A stretch of 64,000 nucleotides of DNA from CAVVGZ01 sp963841845 (GTDB lineage Bacteria > Chloroflexota > Anaerolineae > Anaerolineales > Anaerolineaceae). The translations under genes and the position numbers were made by a program. The stretch covers positions 124,001-188,000 of the forward strand of contig CAWJEG010000013.1 in assembly GCA_963841845.1 (NCBI GenBank). The letters run 5' to 3'. Shown here piece after piece: positions 1-8,749 of the stretch; position 1 is the first letter of the stretch, and each line of letters opens with the position of its first letter. The notes beneath the pieces were generated by a model. That model ran no database searches, was not told the DNA's origin, and saw only the letters and a list, made by a program, of their open reading frames with translations.

Positions 1-609
1 GAATCTGGTTAGCGACCATGCAGTAAGGAATCTTTTCAACCAGGTTTTCACACGTAATTATGGATTTCTCCAATAAATTGGAAGAATAGTATAAATTTGC
101 CAGTATGGCTTGCAAATCCAGACGTTCGGGTTGCTCGGCTAAAGCAGCCTCTGCTTTGGCAACAGCCTGCGGAAGTAGATTCCCGCGGGTGTACATCCGG
201 ATAAGCGCTCCCTTCGTCATGCGAATTTTTACCGGTTCGGCTCCATCCCGGATAGTAAATAGCCGGCGGAGTTCATCCTGGACAGCCCGATTAACTGGCT
301 GTTGTTCAAAAGCACGTTCCATGTGCCAGAGAGCGGCTTCCAGGAAATTTTCATCCTCACGAATAATACTCATCCCGATATGAGCAACGAAATCATTGGG
401 TATCACGGAAAGGATTCTTAAAACGCATCCGCAGCTTCCGAATACTGCTTCATTTCAAGGTAGGCCTTGGCTAAATGACGGTAGGAATTAAAATATTTCG
501 GGAAATATTTGATTGTATGTAAACTGTGTGTGATGACTTCTTTAAATTTATCCTGCTCCAGCAATTTCATGATTTCAGAATTGTAGGTTGTGAGAGATAT
601 CGTGTTCAT
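1..609 (-). CDS. TPR-repeat protein, frameshifted and cut by window edge
   Basis: The first 63 codons (start ATG at 609) give a helical protein with TPR-like spacing (YRHLAKAYLEMKQYSEAADAF) and then hit a TAA at 418-420. Reading on in another frame from about 417 gives an uninterrupted translation to base 1, beginning ILSVIPNDFVAHIGMS and containing further TPR-like helices (EAALWHMERAFEQQP; NLLPQAVAKAEAALAEQP). The junction lies in a TTTTAA run, so one missing base would restore a single protein. It lies downstream of rpoD on the same strand, separated by a likely terminator. TPR proteins mediate protein contacts; no specific partner can be named. The C-terminus is outside the window. Confidence 0.7.
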
Positions 610-686
610 AGCTTCTCCTTACAAAAACAAGTATGCAATAGTTCTTCTAAAGATGCAATATGCCTGTATGATTATTTTAAATAAAT

Positions 687-717
687 AACGTGCGACTTGA
701 CTTAAAAGCCGCACGTT
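687..717 (-). terminator. Stem-loop between rpoD and the TPR gene
   Basis: AACGTGCG at 687-694 pairs with CGCACGTT at 710-717. On the minus strand the stem extends by four more pairs (one G-T) around a 7-nt loop. It is followed on the minus strand by a T/A-rich stretch (ATTTATTT). It lies directly after the rpoD stop codon, as expected for a rho-independent terminator, though the T-run is imperfect. Confidence 0.6.
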
Positions 718-740
718 GTGTTTCTCACCAATTCAAAGGA

Positions 741-1958
741 TCATTCCCCTAAATAATCCCTTAATTTCCTTCGAGTAGTTGGGTGGCGCAACCGGCTGAG
801 CGCCTGGGCTTCAATTTGCCTTACCCGTTCACGGGTTACACCCATTTTGCGGCCAACTTCTTCCAGTGTGTATGCCTGACCATCCAGCAAACCATAGCGC
901 AGCTGCAGGATGCGTACTTCACGGGGAGGCAATTCCTCAAGCACATCACTTAAATGTTCTCTTAATAAATTATAAGTGGCGGTTTCATCCGGAGGAGGGG
1001 CATCCTCGTCTTCAATGAAATCTCCAAGCACCGAGTCTTCCTCATCATCCGTCGGGGTTTCCAGGGAGAGTGGCCGGCGGGCAACCTGGATCATATTTTC
1101 AACCTTTTTGGGAATTACATCCAGGGATTCTGCCAATTCTTCCACCGACGGTTCGCGGCCGAGCCTTTGGGTAAGCTGATGTTGGATGCGCAGCAGCTTA
1201 TTTATCTGATCCCCCATATGTACGGGGACACGAATTGTACGACCCTGATCTGCAATAGCGCGGGTTACTGCCTGGCGAATCCACCAGGTTGCATAGGTGC
1301 TAAATTTATGACCTCGCCGGTAATCAAATTTCTTGGTAGCCCGGATCAGGCCAATATTGCCTTCTTGTATAAGGTCTAAGAATGGTACCCCTCTTCCCAT
1401 ATACTTTTTTGCCACACTGATTACGAGGCGGGAATTGGCTGTGATAAGGTGTTCGCGAGCTGACCAACCATCTTCGATTAGAGCCCTAAGCTCCTGACGG
1501 CGGCGCAAACTGACATGTCCTTTTGCAAGTTCCTCGCGAGCCATTCGCCCGCGTTCGATCCGTTGCGCTAGTTCAACTTCTTCTTCAGCGGTTAATAGCG
1601 GAACCCGGCTTACTTCTTTAAGATATAAACCGATAGTGTCATCTGTATCAATATTTGCCAGATCATCCAGGCGGATACCTCGGGCGACCCCCTCATCCTC
1701 CTCCTTGGTTTCATCCTCAAGGTCTTCATCGGAAGGTTCTTCGGCGGGGGCATCCTCCAGGTAAGGGACTCCGGCGCTCATTAATGCAGCAAAAGCTTCC
1801 TCAAGTTGTTCAATATCCTGTTCGGCCTCTGGGAAGAAATGCAAAACATCATCGATTGTGACGAATTTTTTTTGTCTGCCAAATTCAATTAATCTAGCAA
1901 TTGCAGAGTATTCCTCGTCATCATCTACAACGCTAAACTTTAAAATATTTTTGTTCAT
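741..1958 (-). CDS. rpoD: Primary RNA polymerase sigma factor (sigma-70)
   Basis: This 405-residue protein directs core RNA polymerase to housekeeping promoters. The N-terminus resembles region 1.1 and is followed by an acidic linker (about residues 70-95). Region 1.2 is at DTIGLYLKEVSRVPLLT. Region 2 is at SRLVISVAKKYMGRG and includes the -10 recognition helix FSTYATWWIRQAVTRAI. Region 3 follows, and region 4 carries the -35 helix (TLEEVGRKMGVTRERVRQIE). The full set of conserved regions, including 1.1, marks a group 1 factor rather than an alternative one. The ATG start at 1958 is preceded by AAGGA at a rather long spacing. It is transcribed away from hppA. Confidence 0.96.
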   Translation of the reverse strand: MNKNILKFSVVDDDEEYSAIARLIEFGRQKKFVTIDDVLHFFPEAEQDIEQLEEAFAALMSAGVPYLEDAPAEEPSDEDLEDETKEEDEGVARGIRLDDLANIDTDDTIGLYLKEVSRVPLLTAEEEVELAQRIERGRMAREELAKGHVSLRRRQELRALIEDGWSAREHLITANSRLVISVAKKYMGRGVPFLDLIQEGNIGLIRATKKFDYRRGHKFSTYATWWIRQAVTRAIADQGRTIRVPVHMGDQINKLLRIQHQLTQRLGREPSVEELAESLDVIPKKVENMIQVARRPLSLETPTDDEEDSVLGDFIEDEDAPPPDETATYNLLREHLSDVLEELPPREVRILQLRYGLLDGQAYTLEEVGRKMGVTRERVRQIEAQALSRLRHPTTRRKLRDYLGE

Positions 1959-2480
1959 ATATTCAGATCACATCCTTACTAAATTAAACAATTGACAGGT
2001 ACGCTTATCAGCTATGCCTAATTTTTATCAAAAGGGGGCAATTTGTTAAATGGCAACTGTACCCAATAAATTATTGAAATTGTAAAAATTTCCGTTCCTA
2101 AACTAAGTGTAGTCCTATTCATAAATTATATTTTCTAAAACAACTAAAATGCCAATTTATGATAATTAATTCCTGTTATTCTCTCCAAAGAGAATGTTCA
2201 GTGTAGCTGTGGCCGGTCTATGTTTATTGTATAGATATTTTTTGATAATTACAAGCATAATACGAGCGGAACATTGTTCCGCTCGTAGACCAGATAAATG
2301 TAAAAAGTTAGGTTCCAGTTAGAATAACACTATACACAAATGTCATCCCTATGTCAATAAGATACGAAAATTCTAATGTAATACTTATAAATAAATGTGT
2401 TTTTGAAAAAACTTGAAATTGGGATAATAACATTTGTATGGGTGGAATTTTATATATTATCTCTAATATCTCCATTTCAT
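1959..2480. other. Intergenic region between rpoD and hppA
   Basis: About 520 AT-rich bases separate two divergent genes. I see no supported ORF. It holds one perfect inverted repeat (2262-2286) and must contain the rpoD promoter on the minus strand, which I could not place with confidence. Confidence 0.6.
2262..2286. repeat. Perfect 11-bp inverted repeat, 3-bp loop
   Basis: ACGAGCGGAAC at 2262-2272 is exactly complementary to GTTCCGCTCGT at 2276-2286, with a 3-base loop. No T-run follows on the + strand. It sits mid-way between divergent rpoD and hppA, far from either stop codon. A regulator-binding site or an RNA hairpin in a leader is therefore as likely as a terminator. Confidence 0.6.
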
Positions 2481-2509
2481 TTGAATAAAATTAAACCTTG
2501 ATGTAAAAT
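2481..2509 (+). promoter_or_regulatory. Candidate hppA promoter
   Basis: TTGAAT (2481-2486) is followed after 17 bases by TAAAAT (2504-2509), a good sigma-70 fit. The predicted transcript start near 2516 leaves about 60 bases of leader before the chosen ATG at 2577, which supports that start over the TTG at 2517. Confidence 0.45.
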
Positions 2510-2576
2510 AGGTTGGTTGGCAGAAATCGGGGGGATTACGTCTGTTGACCAAATAATCCTGATAGTGGAGGCGGTT

Positions 2577-4907
2577 ATGGATTTGTTAGGGTTAGCGAGC
2601 CATGGATTAAATGATTTTGAACAAATTGCAATTGTGGGGGTGGTGATTACTGCCTTTATCAGTCTGATATATGCCTGGCTATTGCGCGGGAATGTGCTCA
2701 AAAAAGATAAGGGCACACCAAAAATGCAGGAAGTATGGAATGCAATCCGGATTGGAGCAGACAGCTACCTGAATAGCCAGCTAAAAACGATCCTGCCAGC
2801 GATCGGTCTTCTAACCGTGGCATTATTCCTGAGTGTATATATCGTTCCGCCAACTCCAGAAGCCATGGAAGAGTTCCCGGATAATACAACGATAATTATT
2901 GCAATTGGAAGGACGGCTGCATTTATTATGGGAGCGTCCTTCTCAATGCTGGTTGGACAGCTGGGGATGCGCATGGCTATTCAGGCCAATGTCAGGGCAG
3001 CATCTGCAGCCAGAAGAAGCTTCAATGAATCATTAACCATTGCCTATTACGCCGGAACAATCACCGGTATGCTGACGGATGGCCTTGGATTGTTCGGTGG
3101 CACTGTGATTTTTATCATTTTCGGAACTGCTGCACCGGATGTACTGCTTGGTTTTGGGTTTGGCGGCACACTTATCGCCCTATTTATGCGGGTTGGCGGT
3201 GGAATTTACACCAAAGCCGCAGACGTGGGAGCTGACCTTGTGGGTAAAGTGGAAGAAGATATCCCGGAAGATGATCCGCGTAATGCGGCAGTCATTGCCG
3301 ACCTGGTTGGGGATAATGTTGGTGATTGTGCAGGTATGGCAGCCGATATATTTGAATCCTATGAAGTGACCATCGTCTCGGCATTGATTTTGGGTTTGGC
3401 CCTTGTTTCTATCGACCCGGAAGGGAGTCTAAAATGGATCGTCTACCCGCTGATTATCCGGGCTATCGGGGTGATTAGTTCAATTATCGGGACATTCACT
3501 GTCCCGATATGGGAAAAATTTCCGATTAAATTCTTGCGTGCTCATGATGCTGAAGAATCTATGTTCCGCTCTTATGAGGTTTCAAGCGTCAATACTGTAA
3601 TCTGGGCGTTTATCCTCGCATTTACCTATGCAAATGATTGGAGACTGGGTTTATTAACCGCCATAGGTGTTGGGCTTGCTGTTGCATTCAATCCCCTGAC
3701 ATCCTACTTCACTTCCACTAAGAACGCCCCGGTTAAAGAAATCGTAAAATCAACAAAAACCGGATCTGCTACAACCATACTATCCGGTCTTGCCCTAGGT
3801 ATGGAATCGGCTGTCTGGGCTCTGGTTGCTATTGCCATTTCTTTTGTCTTCGCCATCATGTTGTATGGGAATGAACCTGATGCAACATATGTACTTTACG
3901 CAGTGGCGATGATCGGTATTGGTATGTTGAGCCATACCGGGAATAATGTGGCGATGGACTCTTATGGACCAATATCAGATAATGCTAACGGTATTGGTGA
4001 AATGAGCTGGCAGGGTATGGATGATCCAATCACAATGAAAGCCCGCCAGATTATGGCAGACCTGGATGCTGTTGGGAATACGACCAAAGCAATTACAAAA
4101 GGAATTGCCATTGCATCAGCAGTCATCGCTGCAGTATCTTTATTTGCCTCCTTTATTACCGATGTAGGCAAGGTACAGGCGCAGATGGGAGTTGAGACAC
4201 TGGATGCAATCCGGATTTCTGATACAACGGTATTTGTTGGATTTCTCCTGGGTGGTGCTTTACCCTGGCTTTTCAGCTCATTATCCATCCGGGCAGTTAC
4301 CCGGGCGGCCAGCCAGATTGTTGAAGAAGTGCGGCGCCAATTTAGAATCCCAGGCATCCGGGAAGGCCTGGTTCTACCAGACTATGCACAGGTGGTTGGA
4401 ATTTCAACCCGATCCTCACAAAAAGAATTAATCCCACTGGCATTAATTTCCGTGGTCATGCCGGTCCTGATTGGCATGGTCCTTGGAGTGGAAGCATTGG
4501 GAGGTTTCCTGGCTGGGGTGATCTTGAGCGGTCAATTGCTGGCTGTATTTATGGCCAACAGTGGTGGCGCATGGGATAATGCCAAAAAGACGATTGAGGA
4601 TGAGCCGCGTGATCTGGCAGCTAATACAGGCAAAGGTTCAGAGCGCCATAAAGCCGGTGTGGTTGGGGATACGGTTGGTGATCCCCTCAAAGATACCGCA
4701 GGACCTGCTCTCAATCCGATGATTAAAGTTGTTAACCTGGTCAGTTTGATAGTTGCACCAATCATTGTAAAATATCAGGACCTTGGCGTGATAGGCTGGA
4801 TTATCGTTGTGGTGTTATTTGTCGCAACGATCTGGGCTATATCTAAGAGTAAAAAACCGGTAGCAGACATAATGGATACGCCTGCTCCAGGTGAATTTAG
4901 CAGTTAA
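2577..4907 (+). CDS. hppA: Membrane-bound proton-pumping pyrophosphatase, K+-independent type
   Basis: This integral membrane protein of about 776 residues hydrolyses cytoplasmic pyrophosphate and exports protons. Hydrophobic helices run throughout. The substrate-binding loops are present: DVGADLVGKVEEDIPEDDPRN, then DNVGDCAGMAADIFESYEV, and near the C-terminus GDTVGDPLKDTAGPALNP. The motif GNTTKA has Lys (about residue 504) where K+-dependent enzymes have Ala, so by known family rules this is the K+-independent H+ pump. I chose the ATG at 2577 because GGAGGCGG lies just upstream; an in-frame TTG at 2517 would add 20 residues with no ribosome site. It ends at a strong terminator, so it is probably monocistronic. 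Confidence 0.95.
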   Translation: MDLLGLASHGLNDFEQIAIVGVVITAFISLIYAWLLRGNVLKKDKGTPKMQEVWNAIRIGADSYLNSQLKTILPAIGLLTVALFLSVYIVPPTPEAMEEFPDNTTIIIAIGRTAAFIMGASFSMLVGQLGMRMAIQANVRAASAARRSFNESLTIAYYAGTITGMLTDGLGLFGGTVIFIIFGTAAPDVLLGFGFGGTLIALFMRVGGGIYTKAADVGADLVGKVEEDIPEDDPRNAAVIADLVGDNVGDCAGMAADIFESYEVTIVSALILGLALVSIDPEGSLKWIVYPLIIRAIGVISSIIGTFTVPIWEKFPIKFLRAHDAEESMFRSYEVSSVNTVIWAFILAFTYANDWRLGLLTAIGVGLAVAFNPLTSYFTSTKNAPVKEIVKSTKTGSATTILSGLALGMESAVWALVAIAISFVFAIMLYGNEPDATYVLYAVAMIGIGMLSHTGNNVAMDSYGPISDNANGIGEMSWQGMDDPITMKARQIMADLDAVGNTTKAITKGIAIASAVIAAVSLFASFITDVGKVQAQMGVETLDAIRISDTTVFVGFLLGGALPWLFSSLSIRAVTRAASQIVEEVRRQFRIPGIREGLVLPDYAQVVGISTRSSQKELIPLALISVVMPVLIGMVLGVEALGGFLAGVILSGQLLAVFMANSGGAWDNAKKTIEDEPRDLAANTGKGSERHKAGVVGDTVGDPLKDTAGPALNPMIKVVNLVSLIVAPIIVKYQDLGVIGWIIVVVLFVATIWAISKSKKPVADIMDTPAPGEFSS

Positions 4908-4916
4908 TAAGTAATC

Positions 4917-4948
4917 AAACGGGACTGGTTAGGATACTGGTCCCGTTT
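4917..4948 (+). terminator. Rho-independent terminator after hppA
   Basis: AAACGGGAC (4917-4925) pairs with GTCCCGTTT (4940-4948) and is followed by GTTATTTAAT. It starts nine bases after the hppA stop codon. Confidence 0.75.
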
Positions 4949-4997
4949 GTTATTTAATAATATTGCGCATAGTTATATTTAATTATGAGGAAGCAAA

Positions 4998-6152
4998 ATG
5001 AATTTTGAATTTTTTGGCAGCACACAAATTATTTTTGGATGCGGTGCATTATCTCAGTTAGGGGGGGTGGCAAAAAGTTGTGGAAAAAATGCTTTTGTAG
5101 TGACCGGCTCGGGCAGCATCAATGCCCAGCACCTGATGAATTTATTGGCCGATCAAGGATTAACATTTACCCAATTTAAGGTCACTGGAGAACCGTCCAT
5201 CCTTGTTGCAGAACAGGCTGCTTCTTTCGCTCGTGCGGCGAATTGTGATTTTGTTATTGGTTTTGGGGGAGGGAGTGTTATTGATTGTGCAAAGGCAGTC
5301 TCGGCGATGATAACCAACCCTGGTGCGTTATTAGATTATCTGGAGGTGGTTGGACAAAATCAACCCTTAATTCGGCCAGGTGCACCGGTTATAGCAATCC
5401 CGACCACGGCAGGTACGGGCAGTGAAGTGACCAGAAATTCAGTTCTCTCTGTCCCCGGGGAAAAAGTAAAGGTAAGTCTACGTAGTGTAAATATCCTGCC
5501 GAGAATTGCCCTTGTCGACCCTAACCTGACCATTACAATGCCGCCGTCTGTGACTGCCAGTTCCGGAATGGATGCGTTTACCCAGTTGTTAGAGTCTTAT
5601 TTATCCCCACGTGCCAATAAGATTACAGACCAGTTAGCCATTATCGGGATTGAGCATATAGCAAGGTCAATGCTTCAAGCCTACCAGAATGGACAGGATA
5701 TCAATGCAAGAGAAGATATGTCCCTGGGTAGTTTGCTTTCCGGTATGACTCTGACCAATGCCGGTTTGGGTGTCGTTCACGGGTTTGCCGGACCAATCGG
5801 AGGATTATATAATGCCCCCCACGGAACCATCTGTGCCAGTTTATTGCCTTCTTCGATGAAGATCAACCTTGGTGCACTTCAGAAATCGGATCCCCGCCAT
5901 CCAGCACTGAAACGGTTTCGTGAAGTATCCATGATTCTTACCGGAAACAAACAGGCAAAAGCAGAAGATGGTCTGGTATGGATTACTTCACTCTCCAAAA
6001 AACTGAATATTCCCCGTTTATCCTCCTTGGGAATTAATGAAAGTGATTTTCCCCTGATAATTGAAAAATCTTCTCGTTCCAGCAGTATGAAAGGGAATCC
6101 AGTACAGCTTTCCAGGGAAGATCTTTACCAAATATTAACAGAAGCGTTATAA
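4998..6152 (+). CDS. Iron-containing (group III) alcohol dehydrogenase
   Basis: This 384-residue NAD(P)-dependent dehydrogenase should interconvert an alcohol and an aldehyde or ketone in the cytoplasm. The nucleotide-binding motif GFGGGSVIDCAKA and the family motif PTTAGTGSEVTRNSV are clear. Metal ligands would be Asp in GMDAFTQ and His in GVVHGFAG and NAPHGTICA. In the classic fold the residue four after that Asp is His; here it is Gln, as in a subset of the family. The start ATG follows GAGGAAG at good spacing. It converges with the degV-like gene, with only 8 bases between stops. The substrate cannot be told from sequence. Confidence 0.92.
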   Translation: MNFEFFGSTQIIFGCGALSQLGGVAKSCGKNAFVVTGSGSINAQHLMNLLADQGLTFTQFKVTGEPSILVAEQAASFARAANCDFVIGFGGGSVIDCAKAVSAMITNPGALLDYLEVVGQNQPLIRPGAPVIAIPTTAGTGSEVTRNSVLSVPGEKVKVSLRSVNILPRIALVDPNLTITMPPSVTASSGMDAFTQLLESYLSPRANKITDQLAIIGIEHIARSMLQAYQNGQDINAREDMSLGSLLSGMTLTNAGLGVVHGFAGPIGGLYNAPHGTICASLLPSSMKINLGALQKSDPRHPALKRFREVSMILTGNKQAKAEDGLVWITSLSKKLNIPRLSSLGINESDFPLIIEKSSRSSSMKGNPVQLSREDLYQILTEAL

Positions 6153-6160
6153 ACCAGGGA

Positions 6161-7006
6161 TTATTTCTCCTTGAAGAAACTAACACCCAATACACCGGGT
6201 CCAGAATGGGTTAAAATAGCAGGCGGAAGGTCGTAAATTTCAATCACAGAAAGCCGCATTTCCTTTTTTAGTTCTTCTGCTAATCGGGCGGCTTCCTGAT
6301 AAGCATCCCCGTGCATTAATGACAGGTGAGCCTCCGGCGTCGCCGGGCATTCGCTGAGAACCAGTTCTTTTAATCTGGCGATTCCGCGGCGTTTTGTACG
6401 TTGTGATTCAAACGAATCAACTTTCCCGTCCTTAATCCAGAGGATTGGTTTAATTTGCAAGATACTGCCAAACAACTCTTGAGCCCCGCCAATACGGCCA
6501 CCTTTATGTAGATACTCAAGGGTATCTACAAGGAAATAAGTTGTATCTCTTCTGGCAAGCTCTTTCGCTTTTTCAATGATTTCTTTTGGATCCAAACCCT
6601 GTTTAGCCCAAATTCTTGCTTCAAGGACAAGATTTGCCAGGCCGGAGGCAATTAATCGCGAATCCAGAATATGAATATCTGCTCCCGGCATCTCCTGGGC
6701 AGCAGTGGTTGCGTTGCGAAAGGTACCACTCAATTCTCCTGATGGACAAATAACAACCACAGCATCGCCATCATTGCTGGCTTTCTGAAATATTGGTTGG
6801 TATAAAGCCGGAGATGGTGCAGCGGTTTTTGGCAGAATTTGAGATGTTCTCAATTTGCTCAGGAATCTTTCAGAGTTAATTTCTGTATCATCTCGAAAGG
6901 AATCTTCCCCAAAAATAATGATTTGGGGGAGATAGGGAATCCCGAGCTGCTCGGCTTTCCCGACAGGGATTCCTGATGTTGTATCAGCTACAATAATTGT
7001 AACCAT
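6161..7006 (-). CDS. DegV-family fatty-acid-binding protein
   Basis: This 281-residue cytoplasmic protein belongs to the DegV/FakB family, which binds a single fatty acid. In Firmicutes it presents the fatty acid to the kinase FakA. N-terminal VADTTSGIP, central SGELSGTFRNA and LDSRLIASG are the family lipid-site motifs; EYLHKGGRIGG and ILQIKPIL mark the C-terminal domain. Length is normal. No fakA-like kinase is seen in the window, so its role here is open. It is read towards the alcohol dehydrogenase gene and stops just beyond that gene's end. Confidence 0.9.
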   Translation of the reverse strand: MVTIIVADTTSGIPVGKAEQLGIPYLPQIIIFGEDSFRDDTEINSERFLSKLRTSQILPKTAAPSPALYQPIFQKASNDGDAVVVICPSGELSGTFRNATTAAQEMPGADIHILDSRLIASGLANLVLEARIWAKQGLDPKEIIEKAKELARRDTTYFLVDTLEYLHKGGRIGGAQELFGSILQIKPILWIKDGKVDSFESQRTKRRGIARLKELVLSECPATPEAHLSLMHGDAYQEAARLAEELKKEMRLSVIEIYDLPPAILTHSGPGVLGVSFFKEK

Positions 7007-7068
7007 AAGTATTACCTTTCTCCGAATTTAGGAAACACTAAGAATAATGGAAAAAAATTTTAGGACAC

Positions 7069-8070
7069 TCAATTCGGTAAATTCATTAATGAAGAATAGG
7101 ATTCCAGGCCACCAATTTTCTCTGCATATCTGATGGCATTAAGAATTGCCTGGGAGACTGCTTCAACAGATAAAGCACCAATGATATTAATATCCGCCTT
7201 TTTCTTTTGGGTTGCCATACAAAACATCGTATCTCCATCTAACATCGTATGGGCTGGTTGAATTGTTTTAGCAATTCCGTTGTGAGCCATCTGGGCAACC
7301 TTATTACACGAAACATTATCCAACTTTGCATTGGTTACCACGATGCCAATTACTGTATTTTGAATTGATACCATTCCCAAGATGACTCTACCGATCCGGC
7401 TGTTCATTGTTTTCAAGGTATCTGCGAAAACAGGTCCGCATCCCATTTTCGCTGGACCTGCTTGAAAGCACCGGGCTCCAGCTACAATATTTCCATTCGA
7501 TGGATTGATCACATCTCCGAAGGCATTGACCGCGACAATTGCACCAACCAGAACACCATTTCCTGCATCAATGCAGGCATGCCCAATTCCGGCTTTCATT
7601 GCATGCTGCATGCCAAATATTTTCCCGACCGTTGCCCCTGTCCCAGCACCGAAGTTTCCCTGTTCCGGAGGTTGTTTCGAAGCATTTTTACAGGCATCAT
7701 ATCCCATCTGGCTATCAGGACGGATAAGCTTATCTCCTATCCCCAGATCAAATAGTATTGCTGAAGCTACTATCGGGACTTTTACCTCCCCGGCTTTATA
7801 ACCGATATCCTTTTCTTCCAAATATTTCATAACCCCAGACGCCGCATCCAGTCCAAAGGCAGATCCCCCGGATAATATCACTGCGTGGATTCGATTTACA
7901 AGATGCATCGGCCTTATTGCATCGGTTTCCCTGGTTCCGGGAGCCCCTCCTCTTTGGTCTACTCCGCCAATGGCACCACTCTCACATAAAACAACGGTAC
8001 ATCCCGTTATAGCTGCCAAGTCCTGGGCATGACCTACAGTAATTCCTGGGATATCTGTTAGGACGGCCAA
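7069..8070 (-). CDS. P1 (S58) family peptidase, DmpA-like
   Basis: This 333-residue protein matches the L-aminopeptidase/D-esterase family (peptidase S58), an N-terminal-nucleophile type hydrolase that self-cleaves into two chains. Visible hallmarks are ITVGHAQD near the start, GGAPGTRETDAI, LSGGSAFGLDAASGVM, GTGATVGK and the late HTMLDGDTMFCMAT. Members hydrolyse small peptides or amides. The start ATG at 8070 opens directly into the conserved TDIPGITVGH segment. It lies 62 bases upstream of degV on the same strand, so the two may be co-transcribed. Substrate is unknown. Confidence 0.9.
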   Translation of the reverse strand: MAVLTDIPGITVGHAQDLAAITGCTVVLCESGAIGGVDQRGGAPGTRETDAIRPMHLVNRIHAVILSGGSAFGLDAASGVMKYLEEKDIGYKAGEVKVPIVASAILFDLGIGDKLIRPDSQMGYDACKNASKQPPEQGNFGAGTGATVGKIFGMQHAMKAGIGHACIDAGNGVLVGAIVAVNAFGDVINPSNGNIVAGARCFQAGPAKMGCGPVFADTLKTMNSRIGRVILGMVSIQNTVIGIVVTNAKLDNVSCNKVAQMAHNGIAKTIQPAHTMLDGDTMFCMATQKKKADINIIGALSVEAVSQAILNAIRYAEKIGGLESYSSLMNLPN

Positions 8071-8088
8071 TTTATAACCCTTGAATAA

Positions 8089-8697
8089 CTAGTTTTTTAT
8101 GGTGTTGATTGGAGTAAGCGAACTCCCGCAATTTGGACAAGTAATTTCGTCCGCACCAACAATGAAACCGCAGGTCTTGCATGTGATCGGTTGGTTTTCA
8201 CCCATTGGAGCCCCACAGGCTACACAACTGGCTGAACCCACGACATTTGCTGTCATACAGTACGTACACACCGACCTTCTTAATCTCTCTGACAATTCAA
8301 ATCCGGCTCCCATCGATTTTGCGGTTTGATCAATAACATTCCACACCATCTCAACCAACTGCAGAGATTCAATATCCTGGGCGATGTCATCTAACCTTTC
8401 GAGTAATTTAAAAGGGCTGCGGATAGCTGAAAATGCAGTGTAACCAAGGCTGGCAGCCACACCAAGCCAGCCCTGCTGTCCCATCGACACAGACACGCCA
8501 TCTTCAACATTTTGCAGGTAAATGCTTAATGCCGTTTGCCCGCCGGACCGGGAAAAATTACTTGTGGCAATTTGTACTGCAATTTTGTCGCCCGACCCAA
8601 TTTGTTGAACCTGGTAATTCCCCCTGTTAAATTGGGATATTAAATTTTCCGCCAGGTTCTGAGAAATAATTTTTCCATGGTATATTCTTTGTTCCAT
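8089..8697 (-). CDS. Double zinc-ribbon protein of unknown function
   Basis: This 202-residue protein has a C-terminal pair of zinc ribbons, CTYC...CVAC followed by CKTC...CPNC. The N-terminal domain (about residues 1-120) has a beta-rich segment and an amphipathic helix (RLDDIAQDIESLQLVE). The open frame extends 68 codons further upstream, but that part overlaps the divergent SH3 gene. I take the ATG at 8697 (MEQRIYHGK) as the start. The ribbons suggest protein or nucleic-acid contacts. I do not recognise the N-terminal domain. Confidence 0.75.
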   Translation of the reverse strand: MEQRIYHGKIISQNLAENLISQFNRGNYQVQQIGSGDKIAVQIATSNFSRSGGQTALSIYLQNVEDGVSVSMGQQGWLGVAASLGYTAFSAIRSPFKLLERLDDIAQDIESLQLVEMVWNVIDQTAKSMGAGFELSERLRRSVCTYCMTANVVGSASCVACGAPMGENQPITCKTCGFIVGADEITCPNCGSSLTPINTIKN

Positions 8698-8749
8698 AAT
8701 ACTGATTATAATCAATAATTCTTGTTGAAGATATTTGGAGTATCCATTA

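Noticed and set aside
105..383. 92-residue + strand open frame
   Set aside because: It is antisense to the continued TPR frame, Arg/Ser-rich and of no known family.
7462..7801. Three + strand open frames inside the P1 peptidase gene
   Set aside because: They are antisense shadows of a well conserved gene.
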